Source: an uncultured beta proteobacterium
Lineage (GTDB): Bacteria > Pseudomonadota > Gammaproteobacteria > Burkholderiales > Burkholderiaceae
Direction of reading: 5' to 3'
Assembly (NCBI GenBank): GCA_903871735.1
Contig: CAIQHU010000185.1
Location: 34,144-98,143 of the forward strand
DNA length: 64,000 nucleotides
Numbering within the stretch: the stretch's first letter is position 1; each line of letters starts with the position of its first letter. This document shows, piece after piece, positions 54,030-63,296 of this stretch. The notes under the pieces are model-generated. The model worked only from the letters and a program-made list of their open reading frames with translations, was not told the DNA's origin and did not search any database. A program made the position numbers and the translations under genes.

Positions 54030-55580
54030 ATGGCAATGGACAAACTAATCATTTTTGACACCACTTTGAGGGATGGCGAACAGTCGCCAGGTGCTTCCAT
54101 GAGTAAAGATGAGAAAGTTCGAATTGCAAGACAACTAGAGCGATTACATGTCGATGTCATTGAAGCTGGGTTTGCCGCGAGTTCCCCGGGTGATTTTGCG
54201 GCCATTCAAGCCGTTGCAGCAGCGGTCAAGGACGCAACAATTTGTTCATTAGCACGTGCGAATGAGTACGATATCACGCAAGCTGCAAGGGCTCTAGAAG
54301 GCGCCAATTCAAAAAGAATCCATACTTTTATTGCCACCAGCGCTTTACATATGGAAAAAAAGTTACGCATGACACCAGAACAGGTTATGGAGCAAGCCAT
54401 TGCATCAATCCGGTTAGCTCGGCAGTTTACTGATGATATTGAATTCTCACCAGAGGATGGATACCGTTCAGATCCGGAATTTTTATACCGTGTCTTAGAA
54501 GCCGTGATTCGGGAAGGCGCTACAACTATAAATGTTCCAGACACTGTGGGTTATGCTGTGCCAGAGTTATATGGTCAGTTCATTCTTGATTTACGGCAAA
54601 AGATTCCTAATTCCGATAAAGCGATTTGGTCGGTACATTGCCACAATGATTTAGGCTTAGGGGTAGCAAACTCCTTAGCGGGTGTACATATTGGCGGAGC
54701 ACGTCAAGTCGAATGCACTATTAATGGTTTAGGTGAGCGAGCAGGAAATACTTCCTTAGAAGAGATTGTGATGGCTATTAAAACGCGTCGCGATTTTTAT
54801 AACTTACAAGTTGGCATTGATGCTACACAAATTGTTTCTAGTTCGAAGATGGTTTCACAAATTACTGGTTTTGTGGTGCAGCCAAATAAGGCCGTAGTAG
54901 GAGCTAATGCCTTCGCACATGCCTCAGGCATCCATCAAGACGGAGTTTTAAAGGCGCGCGATACTTATGAAATTATGCGTGCTGAGGATGTGGGCTGGAG
55001 TGCTAATAAGATTGTGCTTGGGAAGCTTTCTGGCAGAAATGCTTTTAAGCAAAGATTACAAGAGCTTGGTGTATCGATGGATTCCGAGGTTGATTTGAAC
55101 GCTGCTTTTATCAGGTTTAAAACCTTAGCTGATCAAAAATCTGAGATTTTTGATGAAGATATCATGTCTATTTTGTCAAACTCGCAACAGCAACAGGGCG
55201 CTGATTTTTTCCGATTTGTTTCTTTATCGCAGCACTCCGAGACGGGGGAGGTGCCTCGGGCAAAGATTGTTTTACAAATGGGGGGTATTGAGCAAAGTAG
55301 TTCAAGCGAGGGGAATGGCCCAGTAGATGCCACTTTAAATGCGATTGAAGTCCAAGCCCAAAGTGGTGCTGAGTTATTGCTCTATTCCGTCAATGCGATT
55401 ACTGCGGGGACGCAGTCGCAAGGTGAGGTCACGGTTCGTTTGACTCGAGCTGGCCGGGTCGTGAATGGGGTTGGTACGGATCCTGACATTGTTGCGGCCT
55501 CGGCTAAGGCGTATTTGGCCGCATTAAACCGTTTACATGACCCTGCTGGAGAGAAGATCAACGCGCAAATGGCTTCTTAA
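54030..55580 (+). CDS. leuA: 2-isopropylmalate synthase
   Basis: First committed step of leucine synthesis. The HMGL-like barrel has [16 protein letters not shown], the HxH metal site in [29 protein letters not shown], and a C-terminal LeuA dimer/allosteric domain (about 390-510) for leucine feedback. ATG 54030 has AGGAG 7 bases upstream; the open frame back to GTG 53997 lacks support. 516 aa. Expression is probably controlled by the leucine attenuator just upstream. Confidence 0.97.
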   Translation: MAMDKLIIFDTTLRDGEQSPGASMSKDEKVRIARQLERLHVDVIEAGFAASSPGDFAAIQAVAAAVKDATICSLARANEYDITQAARALEGANSKRIHTFIATSALHMEKKLRMTPEQVMEQAIASIRLARQFTDDIEFSPEDGYRSDPEFLYRVLEAVIREGATTINVPDTVGYAVPELYGQFILDLRQKIPNSDKAIWSVHCHNDLGLGVANSLAGVHIGGARQVECTINGLGERAGNTSLEEIVMAIKTRRDFYNLQVGIDATQIVSSSKMVSQITGFVVQPNKAVVGANAFAHASGIHQDGVLKARDTYEIMRAEDVGWSANKIVLGKLSGRNAFKQRLQELGVSMDSEVDLNAAFIRFKTLADQKSEIFDEDIMSILSNSQQQQGADFFRFVSLSQHSETGEVPRAKIVLQMGGIEQSSSSEGNGPVDATLNAIEVQAQSGAELLLYSVNAITAGTQSQGEVTVRLTRAGRVVNGVGTDPDIVAASAKAYLAALNRLHDPAGEKINAQMAS

Positions 55581-55623
55581 TAATTTCTGCAATATCAATC
55601 AATTAGAGTTTTTTTGATTAGTT

Positions 55624-55632
55624 TGCTACAAT
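55624..55632 (+). promoter_or_regulatory. Extended -10 promoter for rpsO
   Basis: TGC followed by TACAAT is an extended -10 element; the -35 region is poor. It would start transcription near 55639 and give a leader of about 195 bases. Confidence 0.45.
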
Positions 55633-55680
55633 ATGAGGCTAAGTAAACATGGATGTTGTTGATTAGTGGTGTGACCATTG

Positions 55681-55726
55681 TTTTACGAGCAAAGTTCTAC
55701 GAGCAAAAGGTTTTACGAGTAAAAAG
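55681..55726 (+). repeat. Triple short repeat in the rpsO leader
   Basis: TACGAGCAAAG at 55684-55694, TACGAGCAAAAG at 55698-55709 and TACGAGTAAAAAG at 55714-55726, each preceded by T-rich bases. Further down, TTAGCCCA (55768-55775) can pair with TGGGTTAG (55798-55805) using two G-T wobbles. S15 often binds a structure in its own leader, and the G-U/G-C stem fits that theme, but the role is unproven. Confidence 0.5.
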
Positions 55727-55834
55727 TTGTTTTTTGAATATTTTGATTAATCACGACACAGAAGTGGTTAGCCCAATTTGCAGGGTTTTGTCTGAGATGG
55801 GTTAGCTGCAGTGTTCGCAAGTAAGGAGTTTTTT

Positions 55835-56104
55835 ATGGCTGTTAACACGCAAGCAAAAGCAGTTATTGTTAAAGAGCACGCCCGTGCCCAAAACGATACT
55901 GGTAGTCCAGAGGTGCAAGTTGCCCTCCTGACTGCACGTATCAACGATCTCACCACACACTTTAAGGCCAACGCCAAAGACCATCATAGCCGTCGAGGGC
56001 TTTTGAAAATGGTTTCACGTCGGCGACGTTTATTGGATTACTTGAAGGGTAAAGACTTTGATCGTTATCGTGTTTTGATTGAGAAACTGGGCTTACGTAA
56101 GTAA
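55835..56104 (+). CDS. rpsO: 30S ribosomal protein S15
   Basis: 89 aa, exactly family length. [44 protein letters not shown] and [12 protein letters not shown] are universal S15 segments binding 16S rRNA helices 20-22. ATG 55835 has AAGGAG upstream; a further open stretch to 55811 is not part of the protein. Its transcript ends at a good terminator, so pnp needs its own promoter or read-through. Confidence 0.98.
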   Translation: MAVNTQAKAVIVKEHARAQNDTGSPEVQVALLTARINDLTTHFKANAKDHHSRRGLLKMVSRRRRLLDYLKGKDFDRYRVLIEKLGLRK

Positions 56105-56111
56105 GGTCAAA

Positions 56112-56146
56112 ATGCCCGCTGTAATTTTAGCGGGCATGTTTGTTTG
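56112..56146 (+). terminator. Intrinsic terminator after rpsO
   Basis: ATGCCCGCT (56112-56120) pairs perfectly with AGCGGGCAT (56129-56137) over an 8-base loop, followed by GTTTGTTTG. It starts 8 bases after the rpsO stop codon. Confidence 0.78.
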
Positions 56147-56240
56147 GTAGGGTTCTTTTTAAAGTGGTTTTTTAAAGGGACTGTTTGAAGAGGTAGTCTT
56201 TTAGGGTGTGTGTTTAGAAGTGAAATAATTGGGTATGTGT

Positions 56241-56320
56241 CATTCCAATTGTGGTATTTAAGTATGGTTATTGATCCTGACCGGCTCAGGTTCATTGATC
56301 TCAAGACTACAGTTGGAATG
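56241..56320 (+). promoter_or_regulatory. Large stem in the pnp leader
   Basis: CATTCCAATTGT (56241-56252) pairs with ACAGTTGGAATG (56309-56320), 12 bp with one G-T pair. Inside, CCTGA-CCGGC-TCAGG (56276-56290) forms a second hairpin, flanked by two copies of ATTGATC. The element lies in the 333-base gap between rpsO and pnp, which otherwise contains no supported gene (a 62-codon open frame there follows the repeats and has no start signal). Confidence 0.55.
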
Positions 56321-56392
56321 GCATGCCCTCTCATGTCAATTTCATCATCTAACTCACTCTCGGGTGTTTCTGCGGCACTTGAATCCGTAGAA

Positions 56393-56420
56393 AATTAGCG
56401 CATGACTTCTTGCGCTAATT
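56393..56420 (+). promoter_or_regulatory. Perfect hairpin just before the pnp ribosome-binding site
   Basis: AATTAGCGCA (56393-56402) and TGCGCTAATT (56411-56420), 10 bp with an 8-base loop, end a few bases before TTGGAG of pnp. In E. coli, RNase III cleaves a pnp leader hairpin and PNPase then represses itself; a similar arrangement is suggested here by position, not by sequence identity. Confidence 0.6.
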
Positions 56421-56437
56421 AACTATTTGGAGAAAAT

Positions 56438-58600
56438 ATGAGTTTATTTAATAAGGTTACAAAAACGTTTCAATGGGGTAAACATACAGTTCGGTTAGAG
56501 ACTGGCGAGATCGCTCGCCAATCTGGTGGCGCTGTTTTAGTAGATATGGACGATACAGTTGTTTTAGCAACAGTCGTTGGCGCAAAAAATGCTAAGCCTG
56601 GTCAGGATTTCTTTCCTTTGACGGTTGACTATATTGAGAAGACGTATGCTGCGGGTAAGATCCCTGGTGGCTTTTTTCGCCGTGAAGGTCGACCATCAGA
56701 AGGAGAGACATTAACATCGCGTTTAATCGACCGGCCGATTCGCCCACTTTTCCCTGAGGACTTTTATAACGAAGTTCAGATTGTGATTCATGTCATGTCG
56801 ATTAACCCAGAGGTGCCGGCTGATATCGCTGCCTTGATCGGTGCATCGGCTGCCCTAGCTATATCTGGTATTCCTTTTAATGGTCCTTTAGGCGCCGCTC
56901 GTGTAGGCTATAAGGATGGCGAATATCTCTTAAACCCAACGCGTTCGGAGCAATTAGATAGCCAATTAGATTTGATCGTAGCTGGGACACAAAATGCTGT
57001 TTTAATGGTTGAATCTGAAGCGCACGAATTGTCCGAAGAGATCATGCTAGGCGGAGTTGTTTTTGGGCATGAACAAGCGCAAGTGGCAATTACTGCGATT
57101 CAGGAATTAGTCCGTGACGGTGGAAAGCCGGAGTGGGATTGGAAGCCTGCTGAGAAAAATGAAGCGCTCATTGCGAAGGTTGCGCAGATTGCTGAGCAGG
57201 GTCTGAAGGATGCATATCAAATTCGACAAAAGCAAGCGCGTTCATCTAAGCTCAAAGAGGTAAGTGCTGACTTGATGACTAAATTGGCCGCTGACGGTGA
57301 GGTTGATGAAGTGGCTGTTGGGAACATTCTCTTTGGTTTGGAATCGAAGATTGTTCGCGGACAGGTTTTAAGTGGTGAGCCAAGAATTGATGGACGTGAC
57401 ACCAGAACTGTCAGGCCAATTGAAATCCGTACGGGTGTTTTACCCCGAACGCATGGCTCGGCATTATTTACAAGGGGCGAAACACAAGCCTTAGTTGTGG
57501 CCACGTTGGGTACTGCGCGAGATGAGCAAATCATTGATGCTCTTGAAGGAGAGTACCGAGATCGCTTCATGTTTCACTACAATATGCCCCCTTTTGCAAC
57601 TGGCGAGACGGGTCGAGTTGGAACGCCCAAGCGTCGTGAGATTGGTCATGGCCGTTTAGCTAAGCGTGCTTTAGTTCCAGTTTTACCAAAAGCTGACGAA
57701 TTTGCCTATAGTATTCGTTTAGTCTCAGAAATTACTGAATCCAATGGCTCATCCTCGATGGCATCGGTTTGTGGTGGTTGCTTGGCTCTCATGGATGCTG
57801 GCGTCCCCGTTAAAGCGCACGTCGCTGGTGTTGCAATGGGTTTAATTTTGGATGGTAATCGCTTTGCAGTTTTAACGGATATTTTAGGTGACGAAGATCA
57901 CTTAGGTGATATGGACTTTAAAGTTGCTGGAACGGCCAGTGGTGTTACTGCCTTGCAGATGGACATTAAAGTACAGGGTATTACGAAGGAAATTATGCAA
58001 GTTGCTTTAGAGCAAGCCAAAGAGGGGCGTTTGCACATTCTTTCGAAAATGCAAGAGTCGATGTCGAGTATTCGTACTGAGTTGTCAGAGCACGCTCCAC
58101 GCATGGTCACTATTAAGATTCATCCGGACAAGATTCGTGAGGTTATTGGTAAAGGTGGCGCAACGATACAAGCACTAACCAAGGAAACGGGTTGCAGCAT
58201 CGATATTAAAGACGATGGTACTGTCACAATTGCTTCGACGAGCGCCTCTGGTATGGAGGAAGCTAAGCGTCAAATTGAGGGTATAACTGCCGAAGCTGAA
58301 GTTGGTAAAACATACGAAGGTCCAGTAGTGAAGATCTTAGAGTTTGGTGCGCTTGTGAATATTCTTCCTGGTAAAGATGGCCTTTTGCATATTTCGGAGA
58401 TTGCCCACGAACGTGTGAAGGAAGTAAAAGACTTTTTACAAGAGGGGCAAATTGTTAAAGTCAAGTTGTTAGCCGCAGACGATCGTGGTCGCTTAAAACT
58501 TTCGATGAAAGCTCTCTCTCCCGAAGAGGGTGGACCGGCTTTAGCTCAACCAGCGCCAGTTGCTTCTAATCATGAAGCTTCGGGCAATACTGAGCAGTAA
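56438..58600 (+). CDS. pnp: Polyribonucleotide nucleotidyltransferase (PNPase)
   Basis: Phosphorolytic 3'-5' exoribonuclease of the RNA degradosome. Two RNase PH domains: the first (about 10-140) has [20 protein letters not shown]; the second (about 320-540) has [29 protein letters not shown] and the catalytic aspartates in [22 protein letters not shown] domain with [12 protein letters not shown] (about 565) and an S1 domain (about 625-690) follow. 720 aa. Leader hairpins suggest autoregulation. Confidence 0.98.
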   Translation: MSLFNKVTKTFQWGKHTVRLETGEIARQSGGAVLVDMDDTVVLATVVGAKNAKPGQDFFPLTVDYIEKTYAAGKIPGGFFRREGRPSEGETLTSRLIDRPIRPLFPEDFYNEVQIVIHVMSINPEVPADIAALIGASAALAISGIPFNGPLGAARVGYKDGEYLLNPTRSEQLDSQLDLIVAGTQNAVLMVESEAHELSEEIMLGGVVFGHEQAQVAITAIQELVRDGGKPEWDWKPAEKNEALIAKVAQIAEQGLKDAYQIRQKQARSSKLKEVSADLMTKLAADGEVDEVAVGNILFGLESKIVRGQVLSGEPRIDGRDTRTVRPIEIRTGVLPRTHGSALFTRGETQALVVATLGTARDEQIIDALEGEYRDRFMFHYNMPPFATGETGRVGTPKRREIGHGRLAKRALVPVLPKADEFAYSIRLVSEITESNGSSSMASVCGGCLALMDAGVPVKAHVAGVAMGLILDGNRFAVLTDILGDEDHLGDMDFKVAGTASGVTALQMDIKVQGITKEIMQVALEQAKEGRLHILSKMQESMSSIRTELSEHAPRMVTIKIHPDKIREVIGKGGATIQALTKETGCSIDIKDDGTVTIASTSASGMEEAKRQIEGITAEAEVGKTYEGPVVKILEFGALVNILPGKDGLLHISEIAHERVKEVKDFLQEGQIVKVKLLAADDRGRLKLSMKALSPEEGGPALAQPAPVASNHEASGNTEQ

Positions 58601-58618
58601 TTTACTGAGGACTGTGGG

Positions 58619-59380
58619 ATGCGCACGCAATTAGTTGTTGCTAATTGGAAGTTAAATGGTAATTGGGCTTTTAATGAAGCGATGGTGGGTGCGCTAACCC
58701 AAGGTTTAAATAAGGAACAATTACAGCCGCGGGATGTTGTTTTGTGTCCGCCAGCAGTCTATTTACACCAGGTAAGTGGTCTTTTAGGTAGTTCATCGAT
58801 TTGGTTGGGTGCGCAAGATCTTTCAGAGCAAGTCTGTGGAGCATTTACCGGAGAGATATCCGGGCAGATGATCAAAGAATTAGGATGTCGCTACGTGTTA
58901 GTTGGACATTCTGAAAGAAGACAGCGGCATGCTGAGGGTGATTCCTTGGTGGGAAAAAAGGCTTTGGCGGCCATTGTTGCGGGTTTAACGCCTATTATTT
59001 GTCTTGGCGAGACCTTGAATGTTCGTCAGTCAGGCTCTATGCAAGGAGTTATTGAAGGGCAATTAGATAGTATCTATGCGGTTTTAAAGGACGATATTTT
59101 TAAGGCTGTTATTGCTTATGAGCCGATTTGGGCGATTGGAACGGGTTTAACTGCCACCAGTGAGCAAGCACAAGAAGCGCATCGTATTTTAAGAAAAAAA
59201 CTAGCATTGATTGATTCGATGTATGCCCAAAGAGTCTTGATAATCTATGGTGGGAGTGTGAAAGCTAGCAATGCAGCGGAGTTATTGAGTATGTCTGATA
59301 TTGATGGTCTTTTAGTCGGAGGGGCTTCTTTAGTCTCTGAGGAATTTATAACAATTTGTCAAGCTGGTTTGAATTTGTAA
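58619..59380 (+). CDS. tpiA: Triosephosphate isomerase
   Basis: Interconverts dihydroxyacetone phosphate and glyceraldehyde 3-phosphate. Catalytic residues are K11 in ANWKLNGN, H97 in VGHSERRQ and E168 in AYEPIWAIGTG; the phosphate loop is GGSVKASN and LLVGGASL. 253 aa. TGAGG lies before the ATG. It is tightly linked to pnp (18 bases) and secG (16 bases). Confidence 0.97.
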   Translation: MRTQLVVANWKLNGNWAFNEAMVGALTQGLNKEQLQPRDVVLCPPAVYLHQVSGLLGSSSIWLGAQDLSEQVCGAFTGEISGQMIKELGCRYVLVGHSERRQRHAEGDSLVGKKALAAIVAGLTPIICLGETLNVRQSGSMQGVIEGQLDSIYAVLKDDIFKAVIAYEPIWAIGTGLTATSEQAQEAHRILRKKLALIDSMYAQRVLIIYGGSVKASNAAELLSMSDIDGLLVGGASLVSEEFITICQAGLNL

Positions 59381-59396
59381 GGAAAAGAGAGAAATT

Positions 59397-59759
59397 ATGG
59401 AATGGTTAAAAACTGTATTAATGATTGTGCAAATTATTTCTGCGCTAGGCGTTATTGCATTGGTTTTAGTTCAACAAGGTAAGGGTGCTGATATGGGCGC
59501 TGCTTTTGGCTCTGGATCGTCAGGTAGTATTTTTGGCGCGACAGGTTCGTCTAATTTCCTTTCAAGGACTACGGGTATTTTAGCGGCAGTTTTTTTCCTC
59601 AGCACACTCTCGATTAGTTATCTAGGGACCGATCACTCCAAGGATGCGGGGGTACTTTCAAAGCCGGCTAGTGGCGTTCCAACTGATCGCACGACAGACG
59701 CTTTGCCATCGCCTGTGAAAGAAGTTGCTCCCCCATCGGGATCGACAGTACCAAAGTAG
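59397..59759 (+). CDS. secG: Preprotein translocase subunit SecG
   Basis: Small SecYEG accessory subunit. Two membrane helices (about 3-23 and 51-71) flank the conserved cytoplasmic loop VLVQQGKGADMGAAFG and GASGSIFG-like GSGSSGSIFGATGS, then LSRTTGILAAVFF. The 120-aa form has a Pro/Ser-rich C-terminal tail. The tpiA-secG-tRNA-Leu order is common in betaproteobacteria. Confidence 0.95.
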   Translation: MEWLKTVLMIVQIISALGVIALVLVQQGKGADMGAAFGSGSSGSIFGATGSSNFLSRTTGILAAVFFLSTLSISYLGTDHSKDAGVLSKPASGVPTDRTTDALPSPVKEVAPPSGSTVPK

Positions 59760-59788
59760 TGCTTATAGGCTTTTTTTAGGCGATTTTT

Positions 59789-59817
59789 TTGCCACATCGT
59801 TCGGAAAAGGCTAAAAT
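59789..59817 (+). promoter_or_regulatory. Promoter of tRNA-Leu
   Basis: TTGCCA (59789-59794), 17-base spacer, TAAAAT (59812-59817), placing the transcription start about 17 bases before the mature tRNA. It may also drive the nuo operon. Confidence 0.65.
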
Positions 59818-59840
59818 ATCGTCTATGAATGTAGTTTTAT

Positions 59841-59926
59841 GCCGACGTGGTGGAATTGGTAGACACGCTATCTTGAGGGGGTAGTGGCGTAAAGCTGTGC
59901 GAGTTCGAGTCTCGCCGTCGGCACCA
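59841..59926 (+). tRNA. tRNA-Leu (anticodon GAG)
   Basis: Acceptor stem GCCGACG (59841-59847) pairs with CGTCGGC (59916-59922); discriminator A and encoded CCA follow. The anticodon stem CTATC/GGTAG encloses the loop TTGAGGG, giving GAG, which reads CUC and CUU. A long class II variable arm and a T-arm (GCGAG-TTCGAGT-CTCGC) complete it. It lies between secG and nuoA. Confidence 0.97.
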
Positions 59927-59996
59927 AGTAATTTTGTCATAGAACTGTTTTACAATTCAGATGATTATGATATTTTGAATTTAATTTGGAAGCCAA

Positions 59997-60356
59997 TTGG
60001 ACCTATCTAACTACCTCCCAGTTTTCTTATTTATCCTAGTGGGGATTGCTGTTGGTTTTGTGCCCATGTTTTTGGGAAAGATCATTGGCCCATCCAATCC
60101 GGATGCAGAAAAGATTTCGCCATACGAGTGTGGCTTTGACGCTTTTGAAGATGCGCGAATGAAGTTTGATGTGCGCTATTACCTGATTGCTATCTTATTC
60201 ATTTTATTTGATTTAGAAACTGCTTTTTTATTCCCATGGGGAGTTGCACTCAAAGAAATTGGTTGGGCTGGTTATTTTTCAATGATTGTATTTCTTTTGG
60301 AATTTGTCGTTGGCTTTGTTTATATATGGAAAAAGGGCGCTTTGAACTGGGAATAG
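59997..60356 (+). CDS. nuoA: NADH-quinone oxidoreductase subunit A
   Basis: Three membrane helices; conserved [20 protein letters not shown] (Q-site loop) and [14 protein letters not shown]. 119 aa. The start is TTG 59997, with GGAAG just upstream and the exact family N-terminus ([14 protein letters not shown]) following; no ATG fits. It is first gene of the complex I operon, 70 bases after the tRNA. A weak TTTACA (59949-59954)/TATTTT (59971-59976) pair could be an extra promoter. Confidence 0.96.
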   Translation: MDLSNYLPVFLFILVGIAVGFVPMFLGKIIGPSNPDAEKISPYECGFDAFEDARMKFDVRYYLIAILFILFDLETAFLFPWGVALKEIGWAGYFSMIVFLLEFVVGFVYIWKKGALNWE

Positions 60357-60377
60357 TTTTTAGCGCAAATTGAATCT

Positions 60378-60860
60378 ATGGCATTAGAGGGATTACTCAA
60401 AGAAGGTTTTGTTACAACTTCAGCTGATAAGTTGATTAACTGGACTAGGACAGGTTCGCTTTGGCCAATGACCTTTGGCCTAGCTTGTTGTGCAGTAGAG
60501 ATGATGCATGCTGGGGCAGCGCGCTATGACCTAGACCGATTTGGTGTTGTTTTCAGACCATCGCCTAGGCAGTCTGATTTAATGATCGTAGCTGGGACCT
60601 TGTGTAACAAGATGGCGCCTGCACTTCGGAAGGTTTATGATCAGATGCCGGAGCCGAGGTGGGTTTTATCAATGGGCTCTTGCGCTAACGGTGGTGGTTA
60701 CTACCATTACTCTTACTCGGTTGTGCGCGGCTGTGATCGCATTGTGCCGGTTGATGTGTATGTTCCTGGATGCCCGCCAACAGCAGAAGCTTTGATTTAT
60801 GGAATTATTCAGTTACAAGCGAAGATTCGTCGCACATCAACCATTGCTAGAAAAGCGTAA
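60378..60860 (+). CDS. nuoB: NADH-quinone oxidoreductase subunit B
   Basis: Carries the terminal 4Fe-4S cluster N2 next to the quinone site. Ligands are the adjacent pair C37-C38 in [12 protein letters not shown]102 in [15 protein letters not shown] and C132 in [11 protein letters not shown]. 160 aa, the usual length. It is followed by nuoC after 8 bases. Confidence 0.98.
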   Translation: MALEGLLKEGFVTTSADKLINWTRTGSLWPMTFGLACCAVEMMHAGAARYDLDRFGVVFRPSPRQSDLMIVAGTLCNKMAPALRKVYDQMPEPRWVLSMGSCANGGGYYHYSYSVVRGCDRIVPVDVYVPGCPPTAEALIYGIIQLQAKIRRTSTIARKA

Positions 60861-60868
60861 ATGATTCG

Positions 60869-61459
60869 ATGAATGAGCGTTTAGTCCATTTAGAGCAACT
60901 TCTCCAAAAGCGATTTTCTGGGTTAGCACACATTGAGTGTGCGCTCAATGAAGTGACCATGACTGTCCAGTCGGTAAATTATTTAGAAATTGCCAAACAG
61001 ATAAAGGTCTTACCTGAATTTGGTTTTGAGCAATTAATGGATTTATGTGGCGTAGACTACCAGTCCTATGGGGATGGTCTTTGGACAGGGCAACGATTTG
61101 CCGCAGTATCGCATCTTTTATCGATTCAAAATAACTGGCGTTTGCGATTTCGGGTGATGGCCGAGCAAGATGACTTTCCAGTGTTACCGAGTTTGACAGG
61201 AGTTTGGAGTTCGGCGAATTGGTATGAGCGCGAGGCCTTTGATTTATTCGGGATCATTTTTGATGGCCATGATGATTTAAGGCGGATCCTTACGGATTAT
61301 GGTTTTATTGGGCATCCATTTCGGAAAGATTTTCCAGTTTCCGGTCAAGTTGAAATGCGCTATGATCCTGAGCAAAAAAGAGTTATTTATCAAGCCATTA
61401 CGATTGAGCCTAGGGAATTAACACCCCGGGTAATTCGGGAAGAGAACTACGGAACCTAG
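60869..61459 (+). CDS. nuoC: NADH-quinone oxidoreductase subunit C
   Basis: Peripheral arm subunit (30-kDa family). The family signature appears as [24 protein letters not shown] and [12 protein letters not shown]. 196 aa as a separate protein, not the NuoCD fusion of enterobacteria. There is a one-base gap to nuoD. Confidence 0.96.
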   Translation: MNERLVHLEQLLQKRFSGLAHIECALNEVTMTVQSVNYLEIAKQIKVLPEFGFEQLMDLCGVDYQSYGDGLWTGQRFAAVSHLLSIQNNWRLRFRVMAEQDDFPVLPSLTGVWSSANWYEREAFDLFGIIFDGHDDLRRILTDYGFIGHPFRKDFPVSGQVEMRYDPEQKRVIYQAITIEPRELTPRVIREENYGT

Positions 61460-61460
61460 T

Positions 61461-62714
61461 ATGGCAGAGATTAAAAACTACACAATCAATTTTGGGCCAC
61501 AGCACCCTGCAGCTCATGGAGTTTTGCGTTTAGTTCTAGAGTTAGATGGGGAAGTTATTCAGCGGGCGGATCCGCACATTGGGTTATTGCACCGAGCTAC
61601 TGAGAAATTAGCAGAGACTAGAACTTGGATCCAAAATGTGCCTTACATGGATCGTTTGGATTATGTCTCCATGATGGCTAATGAGCATGCTTATGTCATG
61701 GCGATTGAAAAGCTCTTACAGATTGAAGTTCCTTTGCGCGCACAATATATTCGTGTGATGTTTGACGAGATCACGCGCTTGCTTAATCATTTGTTGTGGA
61801 TTGGTTGTCACGGCTTAGATGTAGGAGCGATGGCAGTGTTTTTGTATGCCTTTAGAGAGCGTGAAGATTTGTTTGATATGTATGAGGCGGTTTCAGGTGC
61901 AAGGATGCATGCTGCCTACTACAGGCCTGGCGGAGTTTATCGGGACTTACCGGAACAAATGCCGCAATATAGTGCCAATAAAATTCGTGGTCAAAAAGCC
62001 ATGGATAAGATGAATGCCAATCGTCAAGGATCACTCCTTGATTTTATTGAAGATTTTACAAACCGCTTTCCTCATTATGTGGACGAGTATGAGACTTTAT
62101 TAACAGATAATCGTATTTGGAAGCAACGTTTAGTGGGTATTGGAGTGGTATCACCCGAGCGTGCTTTACAGTTAGGATTCTCTGGAGCGATGTTGCGCGG
62201 CTCTGGGATTGAATGGGATTTGCGGAAGAAGCAACCTTATGAAGTTTATGATCAATTGAAATTTGATATTCCGGTAGGAGTCAATGGTGACAGTTACGAT
62301 CGTTACCTAGTCCGAGTAGAAGAAATGCGTCAGTCGAACCATTTAATTCAGCAATGTATTGCTTGGTTACGCGTTAATCCTGGGCCGGTTATCACGGACA
62401 ATCACAAGGTCGCATTACCAACTCGGGTTGATATGAAGTCGAATATGGAGGAGTTGATCCATCACTTTAAATTAGCCACTGAAGGAATGCACGTGCCGAT
62501 TGGTCAGGCGTATGCTGCCATTGAACACCCCAAAGGTGAATTTGGAATTTATGCGATCTCAGATGGAGCGAATAAACCTTATCGGCTCAAGATTCGAGCC
62601 CCAGGATTTGCGCATCTTGCCGCCTTAGATGAGATGGCTAGGGGGCATATGATTGCGGATGCGGTCACAATTATTGGTACGCAAGACATCGTTTTTGGTG
62701 AAATTGATCGTTAG
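61461..62714 (+). CDS. nuoD: NADH-quinone oxidoreductase subunit D
   Basis: 49-kDa subunit, 417 aa. [20 protein letters not shown] at the N-terminus carries the histidines lining the quinone pocket; [26 protein letters not shown] and the C-terminal DIVFGEIDR are diagnostic. No deviation was noticed. The stop is followed by nuoE after 3 bases. Confidence 0.98.
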   Translation: MAEIKNYTINFGPQHPAAHGVLRLVLELDGEVIQRADPHIGLLHRATEKLAETRTWIQNVPYMDRLDYVSMMANEHAYVMAIEKLLQIEVPLRAQYIRVMFDEITRLLNHLLWIGCHGLDVGAMAVFLYAFREREDLFDMYEAVSGARMHAAYYRPGGVYRDLPEQMPQYSANKIRGQKAMDKMNANRQGSLLDFIEDFTNRFPHYVDEYETLLTDNRIWKQRLVGIGVVSPERALQLGFSGAMLRGSGIEWDLRKKQPYEVYDQLKFDIPVGVNGDSYDRYLVRVEEMRQSNHLIQQCIAWLRVNPGPVITDNHKVALPTRVDMKSNMEELIHHFKLATEGMHVPIGQAYAAIEHPKGEFGIYAISDGANKPYRLKIRAPGFAHLAALDEMARGHMIADAVTIIGTQDIVFGEIDR

Positions 62715-62717
62715 GGC

Positions 62718-63296
62718 ATGAGCATGGTAGAGCTTTCAGAAAAATCGGTCCAAGAAATTCATCGCAATATTGCGAAGTACCCGGCTGATCAAAAACAAGC
62801 AGCGGTGATGGCGGTCTTGACGATTGTTCAGGATGAAACTGGTTGGTTAGACGCTAGCGCCATAGCACTAGTGGCACAGATATTGGATATGCCACCAATT
62901 GCTGTGCAGGAGGTAGCGACTTTTTATAATATGTACAACACCAAACCGATTGGTGCTTTTAAGTTGTCTGTGTGCACCAATTTGCCTTGTGAATTATCTG
63001 GGGGTTTGCGAGCTGCGCTGTATCTCAAAGAAAAGTTAGGGATTGATTTTAATGAGACCACACCCTGTGGCACTTTTACATTGGTGGAGGGTGAATGCAT
63101 GGGTGCTTGCGCGGATGCGCCTGTTGCCCTCGTCAATAATAAGCGGATGTGTAGTTGGTTAAGTAATGATCGTATTGATCAGTTATTAGCGGAGCTATCG
63201 GCTAGCCAAGGAGTAAATCAGGTCGCTCATACGTCTGAGAAAACTCCTGTAATTCAAGAATTCAATGAAACCAAAGAAATGGGTAATCGAGCATGA
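62718..63296 (+). CDS. nuoE: NADH-quinone oxidoreductase subunit E
   Basis: 24-kDa thioredoxin-like subunit with 2Fe-2S cluster N1a. The ligands C86 and C91 ([13 protein letters not shown]) and C127 and C131 ([10 protein letters not shown]) are all present. After residue 165 a polar tail of about 27 residues is not conserved in the family. ATGA overlaps nuoF. Confidence 0.96.
   Translation: MSMVELSEKSVQEIHRNIAKYPADQKQAAVMAVLTIVQDETGWLDASAIALVAQILDMPPIAVQEVATFYNMYNTKPIGAFKLSVCTNLPCELSGGLRAALYLKEKLGIDFNETTPCGTFTLVEGECMGACADAPVALVNNKRMCSWLSNDRIDQLLAELSASQGVNQVAHTSEKTPVIQEFNETKEMGNRA

Noticed and set aside
56210..56398. Plus-strand 62-codon frame in the rpsO-pnp gap
   Set aside because: It has no ATG or ribosome-binding site, and its sequence is dominated by the inverted repeats of the pnp leader.
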